NCBI GenBank assembly: GCA_903813345.2
Contig: CAIIXF020000010.1
Span: forward strand, 20,469,181-20,533,180
Direction: 5' to 3'
From: Owenia fusiformis
Taxonomy: Eukaryota; Annelida; Polychaeta; Sabellida; Oweniidae
DNA length: 64,000 nt
Position numbers and translations under genes: made by a program. The notes under the pieces were generated by a model. It saw nothing but the letters and a program-made list of their open reading frames with translations. It had not been told where the DNA came from and did no database searches. Shown in pieces: positions 23,376 to 35,698 of this stretch (the stretch's first letter is position 1; every line of letters begins with the position of its first letter).

Positions 23376-24409
23376 CTGGTTTTACAATACCTGTGTTCAT
23401 TTGTTAGAAAGCTGTTATACACATCCCCTGACGTAATACCATCCGTGATACTGTCATCTCTGGTGTTGTAATCTTTAGTGTTATCATCTTTGGTGCTGTC
23501 ATCTTTGGTGTTGTCATCTTTGGTGTTGCCATCTTTGGTGCTGCCTTCTTTGGTGCTGCCATCTTTAGTTCTGCCATCTTTGGTGCTGTCATCTTTGGTG
23601 TTGTCATCTTAAGTGCTGACATCTTTGGTGTTGTCATCTTTGGTGCTGTCATATTTGGTGCTGTTATCTTTGGTGCTGTCATCTTTGGTGTTGTCATCTT
23701 TGGTGCTGCCTTCTTTGGTGCTGCCATCTTTAGTTCTGCCATCTTTGGTGCTGTCATCTTTGGTGTTATCATCTTTGGTGCTGTCATCTTTGGTGTTGTC
23801 ATCTTTGGTGTTGTCATCTTTGGTGCTGTCATCTTTGGTGCTGCCTTCTTTGGTGCTGCCATCTTTAGTTCTGCCATCTTTGGTGCTGTCATCTTTGGTG
23901 TTGTCATCTTAAGTGCTGACATCTTTGGTGTTGTCATCTTTGGTGCTGTCATATTTGGTGCTGTTATCTTTGGTGCTGTCATCTTTGGTGTTGTCATCTT
24001 TGGTGCTGCCTTCTTTGGTGCTGCCATCTTTAGTTCTGCCATCTTTGGTGCTGTCATCTTTGGTGTTGTCATCTTAAGTGCTGACATCTTTGGTGTTGTC
24101 ATCTTTGGTGCTGTCATATTTGGTGCTGTTATCTTTGGTGCTGTCATCTTTGGTGTTGTCATCTTTGGTGCTGCCTTCTTTGGTGCTGCCATCTTTAGTT
24201 CTGCCATCTTTGGTGCTGTCATCTTTGGTGTTGTCATCTTAAGTGCTGACATCTTTGGTGTTGTCATCTTTGGTGCTGTCATATTTGGTGCTGTTATCTT
24301 TGGTGCTGTCATCTTTGGTGCTGCCATCTTTGGTGTCGTGGTCTCTGCTGATGTCACCATTTAGGATATCACAACCATCCAATAACGGAATACCGGTCTC
24401 AATACTTCG
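23376..24409 (-). pseudogene. Decayed coding exon built of D-D-S-T-K repeats
   Basis: On the minus strand a good acceptor (ttttaatttcag, ending 24410) opens a frame reading RSIETGIPLLDGCDILNGDI, then pentapeptide repeats of the type KDDST/KDGST/KDDNT. It closes with a unique stretch DDSITDGITSGDVYNSFLTN and a donor AG|gtaagt at 23376. Both unique flanks share one frame (length 1034, phase 0 to 2), and the other two frames hit stops in the left flank, so this is probably the authentic frame. The array, however, carries in-frame TAA where a Lys AAA is expected at about 24239, 24073, 23909 and 23609. A stop-free alternative frame (KMTAP repeats, ORF 23404-24360) starts directly after a TAA and is probably a by-product of the 15-bp unit. 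Possible partner exons are 25928-25993 (signal-like MKRGEFFHAFCLCFSSIS, donor phase 0) and 23095-23203. No family recognised. Confidence 0.4.
23451..24332. repeat. 15-bp minisatellite with 165-bp higher-order unit
   Basis: Tandem variants of a 15-bp unit (minus strand atgacagcaccaaag). Eleven variants recur in fixed order as a 165-bp block several times, and one copy is altered in size. Because 15 and 165 are multiples of 3, open frames arise on both strands; the 99-residue plus-strand frame at 23613-23912 is one such artefact. Confidence 0.9.
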
Positions 24410-25044
24410 CTGAAATTAAAATGATACTTTTAAAATAACATTAGTACAGTGACTATCCAGAACCCTTTAAATCGCGAGCAATGAAAGGAAATAGGGGTTA
24501 TCTTTTTCTTTTGTTCACTTAAATCATATGTTGTACAAAGACTTTTCATTTAATTTTCCTCAATGATTACATGTTACTAAGACTACAAAAAAAGCAACTG
24601 TAAAGTAAACAAATATATCTTTCATTACAAATGTCATTAACATATTTGATCCGACATTATTATTATAAGAATCGAAGTAAATACATTTTATTTGCAAACT
24701 AACTTGATTCTTACAGTAATACATATCTTTTAAACAGAATAAATGTAATTTAAAGGTAACTTTCTGCATTTTATCCGAATGAAAGAAAATGTTTATTTTC
24801 TGTGTTAAATGTCCATTTAAGTGCAGTGTAAATTAAACACTGCAAGTTATGTTATACGAAAGTTTCCCCATATAAAAACCAATATCTATTGGTCTCGTAA
24901 AAGTATCATCAGTACCAAATTTCAAAATGAACGACCAAAGGACTACTGACTCCTTAAAATGTATAATTAGTCTTAATTCACAGACGTTTCAATAATTTAA
25001 GCCCGTGCGTTCGATCTTAGGTCTAAGGTATTTTTGACAGCTCT

Positions 25045-25172
25045 TACTTAATTGATCTCCAAAATGAAAAAAATAACAAAATAAGAAAGGGATTATCTCA
25101 TAATCCAATTGTTATAATCCATTATATCTCATAATCCATGTTATTTTTTCTTTTTGGAGATCAATTATGTAA
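25045..25172. repeat. Short inverted-repeat element
   Basis: acttaattgatctccaaaat at the left is mirrored by the inverse of tttggagatcaattatgtaa at the right, with a central cataatccaattg/cataatccatg duplication. About 128 bp, non-coding. Confidence 0.55.
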
Positions 25173-26027
25173 TACCCCCCAATCTTTTTGTACATTAACC
25201 ATATCAAATATATATCGCAAGATATTCGCGTCAAATTTCCATTGTTTTCGGACTATCCTAATCCCAATGGGACTCATTTTTCATTTTCAGAGGTAAATGA
25301 TGACTAAAAGTACATTTCAATTTAGTCTTAAAATTGGAATAAAATGCTGCGTTTTGGTGAAAATTGGCTCATAATTGCGGACATAATTTGGTGATGATGG
25401 GTGGATTAATGACAGCTTAAGAGATAATCAGATTGACTTTACTTTCATTCTATTGCCCCTTTTTGAAGATAACATATTGGCCAAACAAACATATTTGTTT
25501 TTGTGGTCAAATAATTATTAGAACTTAAGCAAGAGTCGTCTAAAAAAGCTTGCAATAACGTACCTGCCCCTTTGCAAATTTGTAAACATGAAATGTAAAC
25601 TTGATCTAAAAAACATTACACTATAAAAGATTTTATTGACAATAAGATTGCAGCTAATATAATCACAAAAGATATTTCTTCTTTTCATGGATTATCTATG
25701 GATAAACACCTAGATATTTTTATTTTTCAAACTTCAGAGGGCTGGGAATCATTGATTACGAACGTTTTTGAATACTATACACATGCTGTTTTAAAAAGGT
25801 TTCATGTTTGCGAAAAATTTCTCAAATTGTGTTAACTGTACACATTCTTTAATCCCTAGAATTCCCACATAAATCTAATGGTATAGTTCCAAGCAGATTT
25901 TGAGATAACAGGAAAGTTAATCTTTACCTTATTAGGTTGTGATATAGATGAAAAACACAAGCAAAATGCATGAAAAAACTCACCCCGTTTCATTCTACAA
26001 ACAACTCGCGGTCCTTTCTACGGCCGT

Positions 26028-26187
26028 GTAGTGGTGAGTACTATCTAGGTTCACGTCATGTAGTGGTGAGTACCATGTCAGTTCACGTCACGTAGTGGTG
26101 AGTATCATGTCAGTTCACGTCATGTAGTGGTGAGTACCATGTCAGTTCACGTCACGTAGTGGTGAGTATCATGTCAGTTCACGTCAT
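26028..26187. repeat. Five copies of a 32-bp tandem repeat
   Basis: The unit gtagtggtgagta followed by ccatgtcagttcacgtcac repeats five times with alternating variants (gtacc/gtatc and gtcac/gtcat). The alternation suggests expansion of a 64-bp dimer. No coding function apparent. Confidence 0.85.
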
Positions 26188-26229
26188 CGAAATGATTTTG
26201 ATGAGTGGATAGTGGTGATAATCCTTAGA

Positions 26230-27020
26230 ACATGAGTGGGTGCACAGGTTCCCTAGCTTCACAGTGATATATGGGGTCATAATAATTATATATAACGAAG
26301 AATAAACAATTTACCACAAATAACTTTATTAATTCGTATCTTGAATTGGACATTCAGAATTTTCATGTATCTAGGGGTGACTTTGAAATGCCAGTACACT
26401 CTGCACAATATCAATTCTTCAAACATGTGTGTTTGCACAAGTCTCCCAGCTTCACAGTGATATATGGGGTCATAATAATTATATATCAACGGAGAATGGA
26501 CATTCAGATTTTTTATGAATCTAGGGGTGACATTGACATGTCAGTACTCTACATAATCAAAATATGGTACTATTTAGAACATGTGTATTAGCACAAGATT
26601 CACAGCTTCACAGTGATATATGGGGTAATAATAATTATCCATCAACAAAGAATATTAATAAACAATATACCACAAAATGATTTTATTACTTCGGATCATG
26701 AATTGGAGTTTCAAAGTTTTCATGTATCTAGGGGTGACTTTGACATGTCAGTACACACTACACAATAGAAATATGGCAATTCTTAGAACATGTGTGTCTG
26801 CACAAGTTTCAGCTTAACATATATGGGGTCATAATAATTACCATTTAACAAAGAATAAACATTAAACAACGCACCGAATGACATAAATTAGACTTCTTTG
26901 GGTCGTAAATTAGAATTTTCATTAGTGTGTCCACTTTACAGATCAAAATATTGTCATCCTCGTAACATGAGTGTATGCAGTGATAGTTGCACAGGTTTTA
27001 CAGTGATATATGGGGGTCAC
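26230..27020. repeat. Diverged tandem array, period about 155-205 bp
   Basis: Blocks cacagtgatatatggggtca, catgtatctaggggtgac and gaacatgtgtgt with gcacaag recur in the same order about five times, with period anchors near 26257, 26450, 26606, 26812 and 26999. The copies are satellite-like and too diverged to be recent. The short reading frames inside are by-products. Confidence 0.75.
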
Positions 27021-27460
27021 AATACATCTTTATTAAGAAGAATTGTAGTCCTATGTAAATAACATTGTTTGGAAAGAATTGGGGTACAATTTATTTGCCC
27101 ATGAATAAACTAATTATGTCAGAATATAAATGCAACATAACATATTTGTTTGCTAGCATTGAGGATGATAATTTAACTAAGTAGATATATATATTTTATA
27201 AGCTTTGGACCGCCTGGAAAGCAAATTAAATGCAGTGAAATTCAAGAGCAAAAATAATTTTGGAAATTTATTTCAATGTTCGATTTCCGCATACTTCAGT
27301 ATTTCTCCTGCGACAAAACACAATAAATCATACACCGTTTAAGTTAAATCACATCGAAGATCGTTAATTTATGGTCTTATACCTACTTGCTTACGCTGTT
27401 AAAATGAGAAATACGCAGACAATTTTGTTTGTTTTGTCTGCAGGAAGGTGAGTGTTTAGG

Positions 27461-28375
27461 AAAAAGACCGCGACCACATCGACCGCCGACCGGTCAGTGT
27501 TTTCCACAGATAGCCTAAAAAAGGGTTGGAAAATATGTAACAGACAGACCATATTTGTAGCCTTTAATTATTTATATGACTCAGTTTTGAATACATGCCA
27601 ATCCACCGTAGGCAACGTTTTTTCAAATGCAACGAAGTTGAAATGGTTACAACGAAAGGCAAGCTTGACATTTAGGTTCCTGTCCTGCTAGCGTTTCGTT
27701 TCTACGGGAATCCTATCCTAGTTTCTTTTTACCGAAATTCAACGTATATTTAATGAAAATTACATTTTCTAAATGATTTGTTATTGTCATACTGATAACT
27801 GATTACGATGTACGGTTACGTACGTTCTCTTGTCAGTATCAGAAGTGACTAACCATTTAAGCACATCATTGGAAAGCTACTTTTGTCATATTAGATGTAG
27901 CTTTTACCTGTTTGACGGTCAACAACTAAGAAATCAAACATTATGTATTAATCTTTAAAAAACGATGACGTGAAGACGACGACGTGAAGACGGACAATGT
28001 TAAATGTGTTCTTGTTTTTTCTTTCTTAACATAATGTGATGTTACGTGCGTTTTCTCACCATATTCCAAAGTGACAAACCAGACTGAAAATTGTCTTCTA
28101 ATAAATGTAACTGAGACATCACTTAAAAATATGACCATGACGATGTTACATTTTACATGTGCGTTATCATCATAATTTTAAACTGGTTTAAGCACACGAC
28201 CTTGTAAAGGGACTGTATGTCATTGGATTCCTAATTTTCAGTTTTATTTTCCTCTGCAAATTTTGCATCTACTTTTCATCTTTTTGTTAAAGGCCGACAG
28301 CCGACCGCCTACCACGTGCACCCAACTGTGGAGAGTGACTGGTCGGTGGTCAGGTGGTCAGCGATCGGTCTTTTT
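27461..28375. mobile_element. 915-bp element with GACC-rich inverted ends
   Basis: The left end aaaaagaccgcgaccacatc and the inverse of the right end (aaaaagaccgatcgctgacc) are imperfect inverted repeats, and cgaccgccgaccggtcagtg matches the inverse of the inner right end. No transposase frame. A smaller element with related ends is at 50864-50957. Confidence 0.55.
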
Positions 28376-28459
28376 CGTAAACAAGGAATTGGACGCTGGA
28401 TGCACGGCCGTGCCTCTCAGACAAGAGGCATATTTGTATCAGCATAAAAATTTGTACTA

Positions 28460-29170
28460 AATCCATTTCCGACAAATGGCGGCCATTTTAAAATTCAGCT
28501 GCAATCTTGAAAATTTCTGCTTGGGCAGAGCTACTTTGTAGCAGCATATGAAATTGGAACCAAATAATACATTTTAAACGACAAATGGTGGACATTTTGA
28601 TAAAAAGTAGCCATCTTGAAAATTTCTTCTTGAGGAGAGCTCCCTTATCTCTAAGCATCAGCATATGAAACGTGAATCAACTTCATCCTCTGGTATTTGA
28701 TTTATCGAAAATAACGTTTTTAACGAAAAATGGCGGCCATTTTGAAATTCAGTAGCCATCTTGAAAATTCCTTTTGAGCAGAGCTTGTTTGTCCCTAGGC
28801 ATCAGCATATAACATTTGAGCCATATCCGTCCATTGGTATTTGAGGTATCATAGATAGATTTTGTACGAAAAATGGCGGCCATTTTGAAATTGCCATCTT
28901 GAAAATGTCTTCTTTAGCAGTTCTTTTGTCCCATGGTATCAACATATAATATTTGAATCAAATCCGTCAATTGGTATTTGAACTATCAAATATTACGTTC
29001 CTTTACGAAAAATGGCGGCAATTTTGAAATTCAGACGCCATCTTAAAAATTTCATCTTGAGCAAAGACCCTTTGTTTCTAGGCATCAGCATATGAAATTT
29101 GATTACGTGTTTTTACAAAAAATGGTGGTCATTGTGAAAAAATGGCGGCCATTTTGAGCGGCCATATTTC
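28460..29170. repeat. Degenerate tandem array around aatggcggccattttg
   Basis: Five or more diverged copies, about 110-150 bp each, share aaatggcggccattttgaaa, gccatcttgaaaat, gcagagc and aggcatcagcatat. The array ends near ccggacaatcggacgggcgg. It lies upstream of the transporter gene and shows no coding signal. Confidence 0.7.
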
Positions 29171-29430
29171 TTTCTCAAAAAGTCCTTATCGCCGAGCAGA
29201 GTTCCTACACCGATAGGGTATACGCCTATAACTTTTTAATCAAATCCGACAACCGATATTTGAGTTATCGTCCGGACAATCGGACGGGCGGACAGCTTCT
29301 CTATATCCCCCTCGAATTTCATTCGGTGTGATAATAACATTACCATCTTTTGTCAGAACTGCCTCAGACTCAATAAAAGTTTTGCAAATAAATATTGCAG
29401 CAAATTGTATTTAATTAAGAAGTAGATGAA

Positions 29431-32283
29431 ATGAACAGCAAGAGTCAAAGCTGTGATAACAATATGGTGGATACCCAAGTAGAAGTCGATGAAATGAACA
29501 GCAAAGGTCAAAGCCGTGATGATATTGAGGTGGATACTCAAGAAGAAGTCGATGAAATGAGCAGCAAGAGTCAAAGCCGTGATGATATCACAACTGTTCA
29601 AGTTGTTCCTCATGTTGATGATAAGTCTGACACAGTCTTAGCTGAAAACCTAAAGTGGACGGCTACGATATTGATATTTTTTGCTGCTCTTGGTTTGGTA
29701 AATATAGTTAGTTTAATTTATTGTGACGTCAATTTTTTCAAATTGGCTTCGATCAATACTAGTGTTCCGTTCATTTGGGTACCTCGAGTTTTGCTTCCCA
29801 TGCTATGAGCGATAATTTCATGAATGTTCAGCTTTATACCGTATAAACATCGTCATACCATACTTTTGAAAAATAAGTTTTTTCTTTTATCGTTCATTCC
29901 AAATATAAGCTGACATTTGTGTCGCCAAGAGTTTTTTTCAAACGTCAACGCATGTAAACATACATACACAGTTTTTACGGAACATGTACTCAGGACCAGT
30001 ACTCGCTTGTTCAACCACCAAATGCCAAATTGTCATTGTCTGGTAAGTGAGAATTTTTTCTTACTTAATTTGATGCCAAATCCCCTGTTTTCGAACTTAA
30101 AGGCGTTCATATTGTTGGTTGCATCTTACTGTTCTTTTGGGAATAGCCGTATGGCACTCGTAAATGCGTTTCCGAATTCACAGTCGCATCGTAAAGGATA
30201 CGACTGGAGGTCAGTTTTCAACAACTGCTCGTGAGGTGTCGTAAAGGCTATCATGAGTCGTATAGTGACGTCGGGGTTGGGATTTCTCCAGGGAAAGTAG
30301 CGTGTTTACCACACCGCCAACTTAAAATTGCTGTAAAATCAAATTTTTTAAATTGCATTTTATGCAGATTGAAAAAGCATTACTAGCATACCATTAGAAA
30401 GCTATTATTGTAATAATTAATGTAGTTTTTACCAGATCAATAACAAGCATGACGCTCTTTCAACGATGCCCTAACGGGTGCCAGTGGGGAACATCGTCAG
30501 ACAGCCAAAGACTACCGGTGTGGTCCGACGTCGCAGCAGGGTTCATTGAAAACGTTTTGACCTATCTCAAAGCATTAGCAAATCTTCTGAAAATTGTGAC
30601 ACATTGTATTTTATTAAATATTTCAGGGTATGGTGTACAATATATACGGCCCGACGTTGTTGGACCTAAGACTCCACCTCCAAGTCGACATTACACAAAT
30701 GTCCACTGCTTTCACCTTGTTAGCGGCTGGATCCTTGATTGGGTCAATAGTAAGCGGATGCCTGGCCGATCGCTACAATCAAGCGCTTCTACTTGGAACA
30801 GCGGCAATAACCAACATGGGTCTCCTTATCGCAATACCTTACTTTAAACATATTGCCCATTTCCTTGTGTGCTGGGGATTGATAGGTGTTGGGGCGTCGA
30901 TCGGCTACACAGGTAATTGATATAATGTGTTAAAAAGTAATCATGTGGAGAGAAGCTACATGTAACAGAAGGCCAAGATTTCCCATGATGTGGAAAGAGT
31001 ATAAGAGTGAGTCCTGATCATGAGAGATACAACAATTAATATTTCTAGTTGAAGGCAGAAAGATGTGATGAGTATCAGAATGCACTTTCTCGTTAATCTT
31101 GAATTCTGAAACTTAGCACATCACAGAATTACTATTAATATGAAGAAAATTATGTTAGAAATATAAAACAAAATTTTTTATCGATACTGTCTTATTAGAC
31201 AATTTGAAATAGTCACGTACAATGTAATTTGATTTATTTGCAGTACTAATCGTGTTTTTGATAGCCATATGGGAGGAAAGAAGCAGCCCATTCGTGCAGT
31301 TTTTCCATTTTGCAGAGGGTGTTGGAAATTGCATAGTTCCACTTTTGGCTAACCCTTTCCTGGTGCCAACAGAATCTATAAACATAGGTAATAATGGAAA
31401 AGCCTCGAACATATCTAATACAACTTCTGGACTAGACAATAACTCATTGGTCACGTGCACGGGAACTAACTTTCTAATAAACGAAAACAACCATCATAAT
31501 GATGCAACGGAGTCCAATGTCAAGTATGCGTATATAATTGTAGCTGTGTACTGTGGTATAGTGGGCCTGCTGTTCTTTTTTGTTGCTATCAAAATGAAAA
31601 CAATTCGTGCTTTGAGACAAGGAACCAAAACCCTCAATAATAATCAGTCGACAGAGTCAACTAAGGCACCACTTAATAAATGCTATAGGATCAAAATGCT
31701 GTTTTTTGTGATTTTGATCAATTACGCACATGCTGGAGTTCAAATTGGCCTTAATGGAGTTATTACGACCTTCTCTGTTGAAGGACTTAAATGGACAAAA
31801 GATCATGGAACAGCTATAGCGTCGGTGTTTGGAGGTGCAATTACCCTTTCATGCATACTAGGAACTTTTGCAGCCAAGATATTGTCGCAAACAAAAATGA
31901 TATCAATACAGCTGTTGACCATGCTCTTGTCAATGGCCACCATGGTAGTGTGTGTTCAGATGCACACTTATGTCCTATGGGTGGCAGTAATTTTGATTGG
32001 ATTATCGGCTGGCAGTATGAATGCCTCGATATATTCCTGGTACCAAGAGAATGTGATGCCAGTAACGGGAATAGTAACGAGCTGCAGTATGATTGGAAAA
32101 TCAGTGAGTATGATGACAGTGCCACTATCGGCAGTTGCTCTGATGGAGAACGTACATTTCATGTGGTTAACATATCTGCTATTGGGGATTGTGGTTTTGT
32201 TGGGAGCGATAGCCATATGCATCTATGCATCTTTTAAAGTTCATATGAATAACCAAATCGCAAAATCTACCGTTGTGTCATAG
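29431..32283 (+). CDS. MFS transporter, NaGLT1/MFSD4-like
   Basis: Major facilitator superfamily protein of 530 residues, best matching the sodium-dependent glucose transporter 1 / MFSD4 group, plasma-membrane sugar carriers in vertebrates. Exons: 29431-29697, 30627-30912 and 31244-32283, phases matching. Family cues are YNIYGPTLLDLRL (TM1), SGCLADRYN after TM2 (motif A region) and the segment FVQFFHFAEGVGN before PLLANPF. Twelve membrane helices are plausible. A loop after residue 230 carries several N-glycosylation sequons (ISNTTSG, NNSL). The cytoplasmic N-terminus is an acidic stretch made from about 2.6 copies of a 63-bp (21-residue) tandem repeat containing VDTQEEVDEM. The start is the first Met after an in-frame stop. 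Ion coupling and substrate are inferred from family only. Confidence 0.85.
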
Positions 32284-32450
32284 ATCTTTACATCCCCTTC
32301 AGATTAGTTTCCACTATTGCATTTGCTTTTGGTGCACAACGTGTATATTCATATCAGTATATGATATTTTATTTTGAGTTTGATTATTCCATGAGTATGT
32401 ATGTAATATAAGTTATAACCCATGTGTGTGAGCGATTGTTTCTTGATGAG

Positions 32451-32705
32451 TACATGGTGAGCCAAAAAAGGTAATCCAAACAAATCTTACTAACTCAGTC
32501 ATAACTCAGGTATATGGGTTTAAAGTCATATTAAGCACAATTGAACCTTCTTCAATGATCTTTTGTTCAGCCAAGTTTAATTGGTCTATTTCAAATGGTC
32601 ACGATTTTAAGCCCATTTTACAAAACCAAAATGCCGGTCTTGTGACATTCTAGATGACTGAGTTAATAAGATTTGTTTTGGTTACCTTTCATGGCTCACC
32701 CTGTA
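32451..32705. mobile_element. 255-bp inverted-repeat element
   Basis: Left tacatggtgagccaaaaaag and right cctttcatggctcaccctgtaca are imperfect inverses, followed inward by aacaaatctta and its complement and by actcagtca/tgactgagt. It lies just past the transporter stop codon. Confidence 0.6.
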
Positions 32706-32822
32706 CAATATTTTGATTATCATGACTTGATTATTGTTAGGGTTTTAAATATAAAAATGAATTTAAGATAAGGATCGAAAAGCTACATTCGTTATTCATA
32801 TCTTGCATGCAAGTACTAATTA

Positions 32823-34051
32823 TACAGGGTGACCCCAAAAACAGAACCCTCCATAAATATAATAATTTCTTTAATACGTATGTAATCATCTTCATTTTTA
32901 TGTACAGAAACTACAATCTATAGATGACAATGTGAAACCAATTTCGTTAAATAACATTCAATATTCTTCTTGTTATGGTCAATTAGAAAATGTGCCCACT
33001 TTTGAAAGAACATTTTAAGATTTTTGTGTCAACCAGCGTTACACATCCTTTGTTTAAACCCATCACATTCATTTTGCTTCTTGTTAAGCTGCATTTTGTG
33101 AGTATAGAAGTTGAGATCATGGATGAGGAAGTGTGCCAGTAACCTTTTAGCCATCTTTCATGTCTTTAGGTATGGCTGCAGCTTATGAGTGATATTTTGG
33201 AACTAAGTTCAATGCAATCACACACAGTGCTTTCTGGTGTTTTCATACCCCCATCTAAGAAACCTTCCTAGATAGGCAAGCTGACCATTTCTTCAATTAA
33301 GGTGTGTAACTCATTGCTGGCCAAAGCTATTTTTGAGTTTTTCTGCTGGTAACTGGCCATTTTGAGAAAAAATTGATCAAAATGCCATGTTTTCATATCA
33401 GCATTTTAATGGACCGTATCAATACCCTCTTTGCTATGTTTAAAACCATTGTGAACAGCAATGACAATATATTTCAATTGCACCCAACGGTATTCCCCAT
33501 GTGACCCCTACAATATTTCGAAAGATTATTGGTACAAATTGTGTAACAATTATTGTACAGCACCCCGATATATCTTTGGGTTAGTCATTAACAGTTCTCC
33601 TTTCTTCATCTTCCAATTCGACTTTGATATCACAGTGCTTGTGATTGATCATTCTGCTGTCTTAATGAATTCTTGAGAATTTATACAATGGAATTTCATA
33701 CAGCATTTGAGGTTTTCTTGCTCAGGGGCCAGGCAGGAATTTTAGTCATCTGATTTTTGTTGTTAATGTTTTACAATTGCTATTCTTCATTTATCAATTG
33801 AAATGTTAATCGAGACTTTGATTTAATGTCTTCTTTGTAATTTCTTCTGAATTTCTTTTAATATCTCAAGATATGATTTAGTCTCAATGTTGATTTTTCG
33901 AAAATTTGGCACATTCTAAGAAAATCCATGATATCACAAATAATCAATTTTGTGTAATAAACTTAATATCATTTCGGGTTGATAGGATAAGGTATTTACA
34001 AATTATTACACGTTTAGAGGCCGAGAGTTCAATGTTTTGGGTCACCCTGTG
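32823..34051. mobile_element. 1.2-kb TA-flanked element
   Basis: Ends TACAGGGTGACCCC and GGGTCACCCTGTG are inverted repeats, each next to TA. The interior has no transposase. The plus-strand frame at 33461-33676 inside it lacks any domain. Likely a non-autonomous Tc1/mariner-type element. Confidence 0.55.
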
Positions 34052-34903
34052 TATATAATTGTATCTAAAAGGATAATGATTAGAAATGTGAAGAAAAATG
34101 CAATGTACATGGTTAGCATTGAAATTATCTAATTCAATCTAATTTGACATTATTTATTGTGTTCTGATCCTTTAGTAACATTATACAGACAAAATACATT
34201 ATTTCATACAAAAAGTGTATTTATCATTACTTTTATTTACACAATGATTGACTATTTACATTAAACTGGCATCAATTATAGACTATTCAAAAATGATTAA
34301 ACAATAAAATTCATCAATTAATATTTTACCAAGTAAAACATCACAGCAAAGCTGGTGGATTTAACTTTAAAAATCATTACAGTACAGTTATATCACCCTG
34401 TTAATAAATATAATCTATCATGTTATTTTGGTATCTTATCTAATCCCTGAATATTTTGAGTATTTTGTAGAATGTGCTTAATTGGACTCAACCGATTTAC
34501 TCACTCAATTAGCTGTATATCACTAACAATGATAGTACAATGTACATACATACTCCACGCTTAACCCAATATTGTAAACAGCAGGGGGTAATATAACATA
34601 CATCCCATCCATTCCCAAATGCAATATCCAATTCAACCCTATTTTATAATAAAATGGAAGTGCAACTTATACTTGTTAAGTTAAAAACAGATTTTTGACC
34701 CTTAAATATATCACGTGGAGAATGGAGATGGGTATGTTCAATGAGAAGAGTCTATTTCATTAATTCATATATCAAAAATATCAAATTATATTATATTATA
34801 GTACTAAGGTATCAAAAATATTAAATTAAAATGTCTACTAGATTTCACTGAATTTGATTTATTCCAAGCGGACATAAGTGACGTTTTACCCACTCTGCCT
34901 CTT

Positions 34904-35390
34904 ATGGCCTAGTCACATAGCCCGGCCGATGTCCGGCATCGGTAGAGCTCGGTGGATTTTTTTGGTGCCACCGAGCTCTCCTCATCGGAAGCAGAGCTCG
35001 GTGACGTGAACGGACTCCGTCCAGACATCTTCAGGTACTATACTTTCCAAGGCTCTGTCCCACATCGGCCGGAGCTCGGTCGGAGCTCGGCCGGTGTCCG
35101 TTAAAAAAACCTCGTCCTCTGGTTGTCTCAGATGCACGGGACACCGACCGATACTCTGCCGTGCACCGGCCGACGTGTGTTCTGATGTGGTTACGATGGG
35201 GCTGCGATGAGGGAGCTCGGTGAGAGCCCGGTGAAATTTAACTCCGAAGTTAAAATTTCACCGAGCTGCCACCGATGCGGTTTTAAGCAACAAACGCCAC
35301 GGATGTCCGGCCGGTGTTCGGCCGAGTTCGGTGAAAATTGCATCGCTGGCTCATCGGAACCTCATCGGCCGGGCTATGTGACTAGGCCAT
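34904..35390. mobile_element. GC-rich 487-bp MITE
   Basis: Ends ATGGCCTAGTCACATAGCCC and the exact complement are inverted. The interior is rich in ccggc, gagctcggtg and ccgatg motifs and far richer in G+C than its surroundings. The plus-strand frame at 35207-35470 runs partly through it and is spurious. Confidence 0.75.
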
Positions 35391-35692
35391 TATGGAATAC
35401 ATGTGTTTTTCTATATGTATTACTGGTATACATTTTCTTAATCTTTATGGCATGGCAATATATACACTAGCCTGCTATAATCTCAGATGGTGATCTAATG
35501 GCATATGGATCATGGAATGTATGAAGTTAACTGTTGTTGTTGTAGTTAGTAAATAGACATGTAGTTGTAATTATACATGTAAATATAAAGTAAATATTAA
35601 GTAAATGTATTTTTAAAATGTGGCATAGAAGACGCATTTACTTGTAGTCATTCATAAGTTAGCAATGGCTGGACATATTCGTTGAATTGTAT

Positions 35693-35698
35693 TTTATT
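35693..35698 (-). terminator. Possible poly(A) signal of the WD40 gene
   Basis: AATAAA on the minus strand, 236 bp past the WD40 stop codon. Positionally reasonable, but the region is AT-rich. Confidence 0.4.

Noticed and set aside
23613-23912. 99-residue LVLSSLVLSS plus-strand protein
   Set aside because: It is the antisense reading of the same minisatellite, with no start context or unique sequence.
23404-24360. 318-residue KMTAP-repeat protein on the minus strand
   Set aside because: The frame starts immediately after a TAA and exists because the repeat unit is 15 bp. The unique flanks support a different frame.
26028-26187. CRISPR-like array
   Set aside because: Repeats are contiguous with no unique spacers and the DNA is eukaryotic; it is a simple tandem repeat.
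31791-32237. 148-residue plus-strand ORF in the transporter exon
   Set aside because: It is an alternative frame inside a well-supported membrane-protein exon.
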